DNA of 64,000 nt from Vermamoeba vermiformis (Eukaryota > Tubulinea > Echinamoebida), in NCBI GenBank assembly GCA_045837725.1, contig JBEWZL010000232.1, positions 186,001 through 250,000 on the forward strand, given 5' to 3'. The position numbers and the translations under genes are program-made. Below, in pieces: positions 12,490 to 24,048 of the stretch (within the stretch, counting starts at the first letter, position 1; each line of letters starts with the position of its first letter). The notes under the pieces are model-generated. The model did not search any database, had not been told where the DNA came from, and saw only the letters and a program-made list of their open reading frames with translations.

Positions 12490-13430
12490 ATGGCAGATGA
12501 CAAATCGGTACGTCCGACGTAAAGAAAACGACAGTTAACGAATTTACTGTTATTCAATTTAAATTCGGTTCGGAAAAGTGCTAAAATTAATTCAACAATT
12601 ATCAGATGCTGGAAGCTCACAAATACGGCCGAGAAAAATTGCTAGGTCTTTTTCCACGCAACAAAAATTTGCTGGAGGAGCTCTCTGTGAATATTGCGCC
12701 AAGCCAATTTATGATCGACTTTGGCAATGCTCAAAATTTTATGATGATGGGCTACTCTAGACACCCCAAGGCGAAGAAGATTAACAACAATTACTTCAAT
12801 TTACTCACCATACCGGACGGATGTGCAGGAGCGTTGTACGGGTATGGTGGAGGTCCCTCGCCTTACAGCGTGATGACCACTGTCATTGGAGATAAAGTCG
12901 CGTGGCCAAAAGTTAAAAATTTAGCAGATGGATCGGACATCCCGATCTCAACAGCTGAAGAGCTTGCGGAAGCACACGAAGGAATCATTAATCAGCTTGA
13001 TGAAAGTATTCAAAACGCAACTACCGCTGAGGACATTAAGAAGGCAGTTGACATCACTTATGACAACTTCAATGTGCTTTACAAGTTTTTAACGGATGTG
13101 GATGAGGCGTTCAAAGACTCACCTACCAGGAAGGCCAAAGAGACTTTACAACAAGGTGTCGAGGAGGTCAACAGACTGCTTGGCGAGGCTGAGCAAAAAC
13201 TGTATGAAGTGCGCGTGTTGGCCATGAAGATGTCTGCGGGGCGCGACGCTCCTGACCAGCCTGACGAACCTGACTACGACATACCTGACTTTGAGTCTCA
13301 ATACGAAGAAAAACGTCAACGCGAACTAGAAGCACAAAAGAACTTCGATCCTATTCGCAAGGTGTTTGCTCCTGCCGGCTTCACACCTGAGGGCTTTGGC
13401 AATCCATTAGAGAACTACGATGATTTTTAA
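12490..13430 (+). CDS. Unrecognised conserved-looking protein, about 280 residues
   Basis: Two exons: a tiny first exon of six codons (MADDKS, 12490-12507) and a long second exon from 12606. I do not recognise the family. The N-terminal half looks globular, with 'NAQNFMMMGYSRHPKAKKIN', a glycine cluster 'GALYGYGGGPSPY' and VAWPKVKN. The middle (about residues 150-215) is a charged, heptad-like helical region. The C-terminus is acidic and proline-rich (DAPDQPDEPDYDIPDFE) and ends NPLENYDDF. No signal peptide or membrane segment is present. The acidic, tyrosine-containing C-terminal tail could be a short linear interaction motif, which is conjecture. It is convergent with the LUD-domain gene, 33 bp between stops. 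Confidence 0.75.
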
Positions 13431-13463
13431 TTAGATGTAGCTGTACAAATATAGACAATTGTA

Positions 13464-14366
13464 TTAGTAACCCAACGCCTCCTTGATGATCACAATGTGA
13501 ATTCTGCCGGGAGCAAAAGGATTGCCGTGGTGAATAGACACTGTGTGCAAGACCATTAGTTGCGTATTCAATAATAATATAGTAACTGCTGGTACGTACA
13601 AACAAAGTTGAGCATAGAGCCAGGGGCACCATAAGCCTTTCTAGCGCGGGCAGATTCGACAGGGAACACGTACTCCTTAGTGCGGCTGTAGAAACGCGGT
13701 CAGAATACACCATAGTATTGAGTTTGAGTACTGGAACTTACGCCACAGCGTCGTCGTGCGTGGGCACAATCTTGTTGGAGCCAGCGACGACAATGACGTT
13801 CTTGGCGGAGTGAGAGAAGCCACCGACACGTGATCCAGTCGCGTCAGCAATCACCTGCGAAATAAATCAACAACTGCGCGGTATTGAATGCATTAGCGGT
13901 GCTTACCAGTTCACCAGTCTCGCTGAGGCCAGACACACTGGACAAGAAGTAATCAGCGCTCATGGCGTGACGGCGAAGCTCAGCGGCCTTGGCTTGATCC
14001 TTCTCGGCCAAGATTTCAGCGTGCAAGTTCTTCCACTTGGTTTCAGTCTTGAGGACATCGAGGAATCCAACTTCGCTCTAATGATGTGTTAGATTGGCTA
14101 TAATAATGCGAAAAAATCTTCAACGGACTTACTAAAGTAGTAGATCCCGCGTTATATACCGAAGAACTTGCTGGGATGTGGTCCTTCAAGAAAGCAACGG
14201 CCTCGCTAGAAGTATTGAATACAGAGACCTTGTGACCCTTGGCTTCAAGAGATTTCTTAGTCCTTTCAATTTGGTCGTCAGATGCAGGGCGCAAGTACTT
14301 TTGAGGCAACTTGAGGAGATCGGGCTCAGCTTGTTGAAGTTCGGAAATTGGGAATAAACCAGACAT
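13464..14366 (-). CDS. LUD-domain protein (LutC/DUF162-like)
   Basis: Five exons give about 220 residues made almost entirely of one LUD domain, the fold of bacterial LutC and LutB proteins linked to lactate oxidation. Visible signatures are 'YNAGSTTL' and 'SEVGFLDVL' near the middle, then 'SADYFLSSVSGLSETGEL', 'DATGSRVGG' and 'VIVVAGSNKIV'; these match the family pattern of a D-x-F-x-T-S-x-A-E-x-G segment, a D-x-x-G-x-R-V turn and a V-x-G-x-N-K-I strand. The substrate is not predictable from sequence. The start at 14366 opens the conserved exon. No Fe-S cysteine cluster is present, so it is a stand-alone LutC type. The eukaryotic copy probably derives from an ancient bacterial gene. Confidence 0.8.
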
Positions 14367-14860
14367 GTTGCTTTGTTATCTAATTGACTAACCTTGATAA
14401 ATGAAACTCGATTCATCATACCATTTTATAGCTGCAGTACTCCGTTCAAATGTGAGCCCGGAAATTTCCACGGACTCACTTGTTCGAGAAGGTGGAAGAA
14501 GTTTGCTGAAGGTTCCTACCGCGGAATCACAAGAAGCTCTGTTCCATATTTAGAAACGAACGGTAGATTTACTGAACCGCGCTTCTGAGCCATTAGTCAG
14601 AAGGTACGAGTCACCGACAACTCCGCCGTGGATGTAGCGAAAGTTTTAACTTACTGCTAATATCAATCTAATTGTATTGATACGTACGTGGTAATAACAG
14701 CGTTGATCATGATTCAATTGCCATCAGATTGTGCATCCACGCAACCGGAAGTCCGTCTGCTTTGTTTCTTAAACTTGTGCTCTCGACGCTGCAAGTAGTA
14801 CAATACGAGTATTCTAATAGGACTATGAAGCATCTGATAGTTAGCGGAAAAACGGGAGTT
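14367..14860. other. Gap between LUD gene and KDSR; no gene resolved
   Basis: This 494-bp interval separates the LUD start from the KDSR stop, both on the minus strand. It contains a GGAAATTTCC palindrome near 14461 and several short open stretches on both strands (for example plus-strand 14600-14645 and minus-strand 14700-14790), but no combination gives a convincing spliced protein. A very short multi-exon gene cannot be excluded. Confidence 0.4.
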
Positions 14861-16219
14861 TTATAGGGCCTTCTCCTTTCGTCGGACTTTACCAACGACA
14901 TAATAATAGTACTTCAAGAACACGACAGTCGCTGCGCGCAACACACCTCCGAAGCAGATCTGCAACAGAATTTCAGTGAACGAACCAGGCGACATCCCGC
15001 CCACTGTCAGCTTCAAGAGCCCACCTTGCAGCCCTGTGCTGATCATGTAAGTGTAGTTGTCGACGGCATTCATGATGCTCCTGTGAGGTACGAGTGTTAT
15101 AATCGCGAATTAATACGAAATGAATTGATTAGTAGTCGTACGTGGCAACAGATTCGGGCGAGGTTGGTGGATCGGACAACAATTTGGTTTCTTCGGGCTT
15201 AATTCGGTTCTCCTGCAAATACATTCGAATAAATACGCGCCGATGCGAGCATTCAAATATGCTTTTACCTCGGCGTACATCGGAGTGTCTACATCCGCGG
15301 GGATAGCAAGCTGGAAGAAAATATTGAACGGTCTGTATTCAATGTCAAGACCGTCCACGAGACCCTTCAACGCATATTTAGTCGGAGTATAGGGTGAGTA
15401 GCCAGGGAAGCCAGTAATGCTCAACAAAGAACCGACCACAACAACGCTGGATCGAGGTCAGTACATGGGCTTAGACTGCATTATAGAATATGATTGACCG
15501 TACCGCCCTCTCTTCTGAGATCTCATATAAGGAAGTACAGCTAAAATCGAGTACACAACGCCCAAATAATTGATCTCCATCAAACGCTTAAAGTATTTCG
15601 GATCCACCTTCAAATACGCGATTAAATAAGCGTTCGCATGCGCGTATTTTAGTGTTATCTATTACCTCGTCAAATCGCTCGGGTCTAGTCTCACCAGCAC
15701 AGGCAATGAGCAGATCCATTTTGCCGTTATTTCTTGCAACGGCGTCATCAATTGTTTTCTTAACAGCTTCGATATCTGATACGTCTGTCGATAGGGCTAA
15801 TATTTTTTGATCCTAGTTGTACAATCAGTCAATTTGTATATTGAATATCAAAAATATCGATAAATGCTGAAAAATCAATTAGATGCGCTCAAACAACACT
15901 TTTATTCTCGCCAATGCATATACTTAGAGAATAATTCATGGCGCGAATATTAAAATTATTAAGTGCAGTTACTTACGCCATTGACACGCGCAGATTCGAG
16001 CGTTTTAAGTGCAGCCTTGAGCTTGTCCATATTGCGCGCTAGAATGGTGACATGAGCACCGCGCTTGACTGCCATCAGAGCAGCACACAAACCAATGCCC
16101 GACGAGCCTCCTGTAATGACTACATGAGATGTGGCCCAGTTGATCTTGTGTGGCTTAGTGCTCATCAGCCATGCGTGCACTAATAGCAGTGCAATGATAC
16201 CGAGTATAATGTACAACAT
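14861..16219 (-). CDS. KDSR: 3-ketodihydrosphingosine reductase
   Basis: KDSR reduces 3-ketodihydrosphingosine to dihydrosphingosine with NADPH at the ER membrane, the second step of sphingolipid synthesis. Six exons give about 320 residues. An N-terminal membrane helix (MLYIILGIIALLLVHAWL) is followed by the short-chain dehydrogenase nucleotide motif TGGSSGIG and the catalytic YTPTK (Y-x3-K) with upstream serine in GSLLSITG. The sequence 'SPYTPTKYALKGL' is typical of the KDSR/TSC10 branch. A second hydrophobic segment near the C-terminus (about 14880-14960) matches the family. I chose ATG at 16219 because the frame upstream has no earlier ATG. The gene is divergent from GID8, 126 bp apart. 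Confidence 0.88.
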
Positions 16220-16345
16220 TATGATTATCAGTGGCTCTTGTGGTGCAATGAGATCGGCGGCAAAAATAATAGTCAAAATTATTGAAAGGAAAGAGCACTT
16301 AGAGTCAGACTTTTATTGTAGTATAATAATATTATCGGTAGCACA

Positions 16346-17515
16346 ATGTCAGCAGAACAGCGCAGGCTTAAAGTTGCTGAAGAATGGGAAAGGGCGATCG
16401 ATGTTGCAAAGTTGAATAAAACGTAAGCACCGTATAAATTGGAAAATATACTATTAAAATCATATTATTGCATCAAATAATGTTCGTAAACTTGTTAAAG
16501 AACAGAACAAGAGTCATCCGGCCTTCAAATTTTTTATTATCTTATTTTAATTAATTAAAATGTCATATACTAATGATAATATAATTAGTACGATGAATAA
16601 TATTATTATGGATTATTTAATCGTTTCTGGACACAAAGAAGCAGCAGAAAAATTTGCGCGCGAATCTGGAACTGAACGTAAGCATTAGAAATGCCTTTTG
16701 AACGCACCGAAGCATTTACTAATATAATCATTAATTTTATAGCCAAGATTGATTTATCATCCCTTGACGAACGAATGGCGATCCGATCAGCCATTGAACA
16801 AGGCAATATTGATGCGAGCATTGAGATGTTGAACGATCTCGATGCGGAGATATTAGACACCAATGACGAACTGTATTTCCACTTGCAATTGCAAAAGCTC
16901 GTTGAATTGTAAGTCTGCATGGTTTTTAATTTTTCGGATCCAGCTGACTTTATGTGTCCAGAATTAGCCAAGGTCAAATTATGGGGGCACTGCAGTTTGC
17001 ACAACAAGAGCTGGCCGCAAGGGGACGACAAAATGTACGTTGTAATCTTATTATCTATTTAAACAATTGTGTGACTGATGTGACAACTAGCCCGTGTACC
17101 TCGCTGAACTGGAGCGTGTCATGTCAGTGCTGGCCTTTGAAGACAAGTCACTGCTGCCTGAACAAGAGCTCGTTGATGGCTCGCGTCGCATGAACACTGC
17201 GAGTGAAGTCAATGCCGCGATATTGCAGTCACAGAACTTAAACAAAGGTAGGGGCTTGGTGATCGACAGTGCTTGTGCAACAATTTACACTTTGATATCG
17301 TCAGATCCCAAGTTGATGTACTTGCTCAAACTGTTGCTGTGGAGTGAACGACAAATGGACAAGAAGAAAATCAAGTACCCCAAGATCAACATCGAGACAC
17401 TGCTGCATGGCAATGCTGCTGACTCGAACGCGCATGATCAAGTTATGCAGACCATCGATCACTTGATGGCACAACTTCGCGACGAAGAATTGATGGATCT
17501 ATCGCAAGATAAGTA
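16346..17515 (+). CDS. GID8: GID8 subunit of the GID/CTLH E3 ligase
   Basis: GID8 (TWA1) is a scaffold of the CTLH/GID ubiquitin ligase. Exon 1 (16346-16423) encodes MSAEQRRLKVAEEWERAIDV; after a roughly 165-nt intron the protein continues with a LisH motif (MNNIIMDYLIVSGHKEAAEK), then CTLH 'IDLSSLDERMAIRSAIEQG', and CRA 'AELERVMSVLAFED' and 'LLKLLLWSERQMDKKKIKYP'. These blocks align in order with human GID8 over about 240 residues. The tail is slightly longer and polar. It shares a 126-bp promoter with KDSR on the opposite strand and ends 130 bp from the convergent DNAJB stop. Confidence 0.93.
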
Positions 17516-17645
17516 GACACAACTCTTCATTTGTAAATAGGACCGCACTCTTGATGTAAATTTTCATGTGAATAATTAAATTGAATTTTTGGCTTTATTA
17601 TTTTACAAGATTATTTAGCCGCTATAGTTACACGTTGAAATGAGC

Positions 17646-18874
17646 TTAGTTTCTGTAGGTGACGCCGTACAGCGCTTGTTTGACTTGTTGTCGCTGCGAG
17701 TCATTGAGGTGCACGGGGTACGATACATTGAAGTTGATGATCAAGTCACCGCGCTCGCTTGGATTCTTTGAGCTGGGGAATCCTTCTCTCGGCACAACTT
17801 TAGTGAACTGAGGGTGCACGACCTCTCGGATGGGCACTTGAACTCTGCGGCCATCGAGTGTCGGGATGTTCAATTGACAGCCACCGAGTGCCTGTGACAA
17901 TGTGATGTCCGCGGTGTACAACAAGTTGTTGCCCTCGCGACGGAAGTAAGGATGTTGAGTCTCTTCAATCACAAACACGACGTCACGGGCAGGGCCGTTA
18001 GGTGTCTCATCGCCTTCTTCAGCGAATGTGTATTTGGTGCCGGGTTTGATGCCGGGCTTGATCTGGATCTCGAACGTCTTGTCCACAGGCACACTCTTGC
18101 CAGTCTGGTCTACTAAGTGCTTCTTGACTTTCATGTGCTTCACACAGCCGTTGAAGAGCTCTTCGAGCGAGCAGGGCACTTTGTACTTCATTGATGGAGG
18201 TCTGGCGGGACCTCTGTTGAACGAGCCAAATCCACCAAAGCCAGATCCAGAGCCGCTGCGAGCAGAACTGAAGTTATAGTCCATTGGATCTTCATCGCTG
18301 TCAAAACCGCCAAAATTGGATGAACCAAATGTTGAGCCAAATCCACTAAAGCCTGATCCACTAGTTCCGCTAGTACGGCCAAACGTGCCAAATGGATCTC
18401 GTGAACCAAATATCTTCTCAAAGAGTTCTCGAGGATCTGATGGGGCGTAGTAGTAAGTTCGTGAACCGCCACCGGGCATGCCACCAAATCCTCCGAAATT
18501 GCCCGCTGCAGCTTGATCCGGGTCAATTCCAGCCTTCAAACCTTCCTCTCCATATTTATCGTATATCTTTCTCTTCTTCTCATCAGTTAAAACTTCGTAA
18601 GCCTCAGCGACGGCCTAGAAAAGGTGGTTAGATCGCGAATCTTGAAATTTTCATAAACAATCAAACTTACCTTAAATTTTTCTTCCGCTTCTTTCTTATT
18701 GTTAATATTACGATCAGGATGATACTTCAAAGCAGCTTTCTTGTAAGCTTTCTGTTTAAGCACAACGGTTAGTTATTGTTAAAAATTTACAATTCTTTGA
18801 GCAGATCTTACCTTGATCTCTTCTTGTGTGGCAGTTTTTGCAACTCCCAATACTTCGTAAAAGTCTTTACCCAT
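17646..18874 (-). CDS. DNAJB: Type II Hsp40 co-chaperone (DNAJB1/Sis1-like)
   Basis: Class B J-proteins deliver substrates to Hsp70 in the cytosol and nucleus. Three exons yield about 370 residues: a J domain with the catalytic HPD in 'ALKYHPDRN' and 'FYEVLGVAKTATQEEI', a Gly/Phe-rich region of about 110 residues (GFGGFGG, FGSFNRG) as in Sis1, then two C-terminal beta domains with 'YKVPCSLEELFNGCVKHMKV' and 'TLDGRRVQVPI', and a dimerisation end (SERGDLIINFNVSYP). There is no zinc-finger domain, which places it in class B. The start at 18874 opens MGKDFYEV. I looked for a canonical heat-shock element in the upstream 150 bp and did not find one. Its intergenic neighbour is the 3' end of an M4 protease gene. 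Confidence 0.93.
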
Positions 18875-19086
18875 GATGTGTGGCTTCTAAACTGGAGGAG
18901 AAAGCTTTGGAGGGGTTTTATGCCTTCGCTGCTCCAGAAATTCTCGCGAAAACTCAGTGAAAATTTGCTGAAAACTGACGGAAACAACACCGGGTCACGC
19001 GTTCATGACTCCATTCGCACAACTCCGAGAAACTCATGCGAATATCTTTTATCATAAATCCTAACTATCTAACACGGATGGTAAAG

Positions 19087-22000
19087 TTACAGAATATACA
19101 TAGAAATGGCAACAACAGCTGCTACAAGCAAGTCGACTGGTGTATGCATAGCTGCTGAAACCATGGAACCTTGTTGAACGGGTGCACTAACAGGAAGAGC
19201 AGAGACATAAGGGGCGATATCTGTCAATCGGAGTTTAGTCGGATATTTTTATCATGGTTCTTGAAAGCAACTTACCTCCAGTGAATTGATAAGTGAGCGG
19301 ACCAATCAAATTCCAATAATTGATTGATACATAGAACTGCACGGTCGTATTTTTCGCAGCGAGCGAGTACCACGAAGGCACGGGACAAGTGATCGTGGTG
19401 TTGTCAATCAATGTCGCGGGAGTGACGCGTTCATTGCTGTCACCGAACACGCACACCAAGCAGTCAGGGCTCGTGGTGTAAGTGGTCTCGGGGTTGCAGC
19501 CAGTGAACTGCTCGAAGCCTGAGCCTTTGACAGTGATCTTGTTGCCGCCGTCCAATGAACCGCTAGCAGGGGTGACATTGAGAGCACGGACATTGTTCGC
19601 TGTGCAGAGTGTTAGAACGAACATTAAAGTCATTGTTATCCCTTACAATAGACCCTGATAGTAGCCTGGCCCATGTAGACCACATTGTCACTCGACACCG
19701 AGATGTTGAAGGGCTGCGTTGAGTTCATTTGAGGAGTGGTGCATACAGCGAATTCACTCCACTGATTGACCACCAATCGACCTCTGTAGGGCATATCGGC
19801 GTTGATGCGACACCACACCTCATCGGTGACGGTGTTGAAACCAGAAGTGCTCCAAAACACATCGCTGCCGTTCTGTGGCACGGCTGCGGGATAAGGACCG
19901 CGCAACACATGCACTGGTCTGCCTGGGTTTGAAGTAGGGGCCTTGACTGGTCCGTGGGGAGCCCGTACAGGGGCTGTAACAGGGGAGTGGACAGGAGCTG
20001 CAACAGGAGCTCTAACGGGCGCGGAGACTGGTGCAGTGACTGGTGCACGAACAGGAGCGGCAACAGGAGGGGTGACAGGTGGAGTGGTTGGAGGAGTGAC
20101 AGGGGGAGTGACAGGGGGAGTGACAGGGGGAGTGACAGGTGCAGCGGTGGGAGTGAAGTCAGGCAGTGGTGTGGCTGGTCCTTGAGTACCACAGAACATG
20201 CCCGAGGCCAAGCCAGTAGCCGTGAGCGCTTGCACCAATGAGGCACAGTCGGATGAAGTGACAACTTGACCACTCAACGCGCCAGTCACGGGATCGCGCA
20301 GATTGACATTGTTGCTCGAGAGTTCTTGACACGCTTTGATCAAGAAGTCTGCGTGCTGCGCGAAGGTACTGGTGGGCACGTGTTTGGCGAGACCACGGAT
20401 GTAGATGTGGAAGGCTTTGACCAGTCCAACACCTGTCACTGTCCGGCCGTTCAGTGAACCGCCGTCCACGAACAGTGCGTAGTTTTGATTTGGAACGCCG
20501 GAGTTGGTGTGGACACCTCCACTGTCAATTGTGCCGCAAAACATGTAGCTGTCGTCCACTGAGGCAGGATTAAAGAAACAGTTCGGGTTGTACATGTCAC
20601 GAATTCCTGCAATGTTTGTCAATCACTGTTTGACACGTGTCATCAATTACTGCTCGTACGTACCAAGCGTTTGACCGCCAGAGTTGCGCGAAGAGAGCAC
20701 ATTAGTGACTTGATCGCCAATGATCCAGCGTCTGTTGTTATCGGGTATGTAACAGGCACGTGATGTTCTGGGTGGAAAGGCCGTGGGTAGATTCATGAAC
20801 TGTTGAATGGACTCGCCGATAATGTCAGCATAGCCCTCGTTCAATGCACCGCTTTGATATTGATACTGCAAGTTAGCCAAGCCTGAGACATACCCCTGTA
20901 AATGACACGTGTCAATCAACGGTGTCACAAAGTCACCATCCACTTACATGACCCCACTCGTGTGCCACTACGTCAATGCCATTGCCGAGACCAGGGCAGT
21001 AGTACGACGCACCATATGGCGGAATGAATGCAGCGTTAGGGCACTGCCAGCCACCCATGGCCCCGGAGAGAGTGTTGGTGTACATTTTGAACGAGGCACC
21101 GTGCAAGTCCCACGAGTCATAGCCTCCGACATTGTTCATCGCCGTGTACAGCTGACCCGACGCGGCCACGAGTGTGTCGACCTCAGCATTGCCAGTGGTG
21201 CCCTGGCCCTCGCTGTAGATCCACGTTTTGGAGCCGTAGTCGGTCACGTAGCGACTGAGCGCGTTGTGCACGCCAGAGAAGTCATCAATCACTGCACCGC
21301 TGTGTGCGTCCACGAACACGTGATGCACGTCCAAGTGTTCAATGCAGACAGTGGTCACGTGGTAAGTCACGTGATTGGTGCCTGCCTTGCCCTGCGTGAG
21401 GCCTGTGCGGTACACCACGAGCTCGATCTGACTCGCCTCGTATGTCCTAATTAGGCAAGCGATTAGATACGCGCAATCACATGGACTTGATACTCACATG
21501 TTGCTATTGAGTGAAGCACGTGCAATGTCTTTAGCCTCCTCTCGCGTGAGTGTTGGCACCACATCCAAGTGCAGATCAGGAATGATAGTGCTCGTCACTG
21601 ACAAGACTGCATTCTGTTCGTTGAAGGTCACGCGAAGTGCAGTGCCATAGACTTTCAGACCCTTGTAGACCTATGCAACCGTATCAATATTAACTCTAGC
21701 ATACCAAATTAGAAGCCACACGTACCTGATGAAAACTCAGTTGAAAGCGACCGGGGATCTGGAAGTCGTTCGTCTTGTCCATGAATACAAGCTCTTCGTC
21801 CATATTCCCCACGCCCAATTGAGGAGTTCGTTGTAGAAATTCGCGCAAAGAATCGAGCGGGTCAAGTACCGGATCTAGCGCAGCAATTATTAGTAAATGA
21901 AGAATTGTCAGTTGATTAATAGCGTACCTAGTGCTCGCTTCTGGAGCTCACTTTCATCGACGATTACCATATACGCTGTTCCTGTAGCAGGATTTATGCG

Positions 22001-22177
22001 ACTTTCAGCATTGCCAAATCCGCTCTCAAGAAATCGGTTCACGCGAGAAGGATCTGTCGAAAAAACAATTAGAAAATCTTCGGCTTCATGAGTCATACTA
22101 CCTTGGGCGTATGATGATTGCCAGCAGCATGTTACAACTAAAAACAAGGCTAAAACAATGGCAGATCTGTGCTTCAT
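19087..22177 (-). CDS. GPI-anchored M4 (thermolysin-like) metalloprotease with IPT domains
   Basis: About ten exons give roughly 880 residues. An N-terminal signal peptide (SAIVLALFLVVTCCWQ) precedes a fungalysin/thermolysin propeptide-like region. The zinc site is complete: HEWGH, then GALNEGYADIIGE after an intron, and the catalytic histidine in SGGVHTNSGV. After the catalytic domain a proline/valine repeat linker (APVTPP, RAPVTAPV) joins two IPT/TIG-type beta domains; one starts VTPASGSLDGGNKITV. The C-terminus (HTPVDLLVAAVVAISMYIL) is a hydrophobic GPI-type tail, so an extracellular membrane-anchored protease is inferred. The family is mostly bacterial, so a eukaryotic, GPI-linked, IPT-containing member with introns suggests old transfer followed by adaptation. 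Confidence 0.88.
19957..20150 (-). repeat. Tandem 12-nt coding repeat encoding PVTP/APVR linker
   Basis: A run of imperfect 12-nt units lies within the metalloprotease gene; the core unit (GTGACAGGGGGA on the plus strand) is repeated about four times identically near 20096-20142, flanked by diverged units. In the protein it gives repeated PVTP then RAPV/TAPV/SAPV blocks, a stiff, probably O-glycosylated spacer between the protease and the IPT domains. Near-identity of the central units suggests recent slippage. Confidence 0.85.
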
Positions 22178-22618
22178 CTTGAGTTGATGCCAATGTGAAT
22201 AATAAATGAACTGAATGTGCGGTCATTTTAATTTATATCCGACGCGATGACCATATTAGGGTATTGTCGGTTACGCCTGATTCGCGCGTGCATTTGTAAT
22301 TAACCGTCAATTTAATATGAAAAATTGTACTAATTAGTACACTAGGGCGTATCTTATTAAATACCCGTGTAACTACAGTCCACAAATCTGAATTTAAGGA
22401 TATAACAAGATTTGGGAGTTGATACGCGTATATATGTGAATATACTCAGTATCTTAGTAATTTAGATTTTGTAAATTGAGTGGATCCAAATCGGATTTAG
22501 TAAGTTGGTGAATTAGAGTTGATATTGCCATATTGATTGACGGTTTTCATGTTATCGCAGTAATATCGCTATTTATTACAAGAATTGAAACAGAGTTACC
22601 TGGTGTCAGATCCAGTGC
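22178..22618. other. Intergenic promoter of the M4 protease gene
   Basis: This 441-bp AT-rich interval lies before the metalloprotease start and after the GPATCH4 stop, both on the minus strand. I found no open reading frame that splices and no recognisable RNA. It should hold the protease promoter and the GPATCH4 3' untranslated region in the compact style of this genome. Confidence 0.4.
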
Positions 22619-23927
22619 TCATTTCGTTCGTTGTTTTTTCGCCTTTCGTTTGGCAGATTTGCTCTTGCGCTCGGTACCATCATTATATAACTCTACTATG
22701 CTCGTTGGCTGCGGTGTTGTGCTCTTCGAAGCCTCTTCTAACTTCTTATTTTCGTTATCGTAATTAAAGAAGAAAAATCCGTTATTGTTTGCGGCTGGTT
22801 TTGTTTCTGAAATCTTTTTCTTATCATTTTGTTGCTTGTTGTTCGCTGTCTTAGTATTCTTAGTATCATTTTTCGAAGTTGAACTCAGATCCTCTTTGGA
22901 TTCCATTTCACTTCGTTTTCTTTTCTTATTCTTCTTTGATTTTTTACTCTCCTTAGCATCGGTATTATTATCAGCTGGCTTATTATTCTCAGTTTTCTGC
23001 TGCACTTTGTCACCAGTTTGAACAATCTTTTCGTTCAATACTAGAGGTCGATAATTTGATCCATAAGGCTTCTTATTCTCCTTAACCTGTTTCTTATTCG
23101 TATTACTATCATCACTGCTGTCTTCTTGACCGCGCTGTTTTGAGATGCGCAAAGTGTTGGAGCTGATCACTTGTTTTTCTTGTTCTTCGAGTCGAGCGAG
23201 TTTGCCAGTCATTGACGCTTTTAACTGACGTCCCTCGCATACTTTAATGAGTTCTTCTTCGCGAATATTCGATGAAAAATTGTCTGGCTCTCTATCAAAA
23301 ATAATTAATTTGGAATTAATTTTGCATCTGGCTTATGATTGCTTACTTTGATTTTACAAATACACCATATTTCTTTTCTGGTGTTACTTCAACTTTAGGT
23401 TGCTCGACATGCACGACTGATTTGCCCTGATTTGAAATCAGATTCGACGATCGCGATCTAAAATCAAAAGTGACTTACATCTTCAGTCGATTCAATCTTA
23501 AGCTTTTGTGCCGCTTTATTATAAATGTTATCCCACCAATTGAAGTCTCTGATTGCATAGCCTTCGCCTCCGAGCTAAAATAAAGATAAAAACAATTAAT
23601 TGCGATCGACATCCGAAATGCCCGCATAATTCCCATTAATTTTATCATTAATTTCCTGCAATAATTTACGATAATTTAAAGGCCACTAAATGATTACACT
23701 TACGCCCACTGTGTCGTCCTTTTTGTCGACTTTAATGAAATCTTTAATACCGTTCTCATTCTTGCCAAGACCTTTGCCCCTGTGCTCAATATGATTAGTA
23801 TTGTATTGGGATGTATTTAAATCTTTAAACGAATTATTTCAGATGCGATCCACAACGATCGAGATTTGACTTGCTTGCTCCAGCCGTATTTCTTTAGCCA
23901 CTCTTCTGTCTTGTATACACCACTCAT
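22619..23927 (-). CDS. GPATCH4: G-patch domain protein 4-like nucleolar protein
   Basis: G-patch proteins activate DEAH-box RNA helicases; GPATCH4 is nucleolar. Exon 1 gives MSGVYKTEEWLKKYGWSK, and the G-patch continues as GKGLGKNENGIKDFIKV in exon 2, matching human 'HGWTQGKGLGRKENG'. 'DFNWWDNIYNKAA' resembles the following conserved GPATCH4 segment. The remaining about 200 residues are a charged lysine-rich tail (KKSKKNKKRKR, SAKRKAKKQRTK), as in nucleolar proteins. The first intron uses a GC donor, which is required to keep 'WSKGKGLGK' intact. Its start is 121 bp from a divergent secreted-protein gene. The family call is firm; orthology to GPATCH4 rather than another G-patch member is likely. 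Confidence 0.82.
23780..23874 (-). other. GC-AG intron in GPATCH4
   Basis: On the minus strand exon 1 ends AGCAA and is followed by GCAAGTC; the acceptor is ACAG before GGGCAAAGG. Using the GC donor gives W-S-K-G-K-G-L-G-K, the conserved G-patch core; the nearest GT (three bases on) would break the frame. The donor GCAAGT is the standard strong GC-AG form. Confidence 0.85.
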
Positions 23928-24048
23928 ATTAGCTACGGTGAATACTCTCCTTGTTTGCTCTCGAGCAGATCACAACGAAAATCATGCCGGAAGAAATTCG
24001 TTCAGACTTGTCCTAGCGAAAATATTACTTCCAATTATTTATCCAACA

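Noticed and set aside
14590-14650. Ribosomal protein uL14m-like string 'RVRVTDNSAV' on the plus strand
   Set aside because: The similarity stops after about ten residues; nothing downstream continues the family, and the frame closes.
16424-16588. Coding-looking 'LVKEQNKSHPAFKFF' inside the first intron of GID8
   Set aside because: GID8 homologues pass directly from the flanking exon to MNNIIMDYL; inserting this segment would break the LisH helix and meets a stop codon.
18875-19030. Heat-shock element upstream of DNAJB
   Set aside because: GAA and TTC triplets occur, but the spacing (one base or four bases between them) does not fit the nGAAnnTTCn rule.
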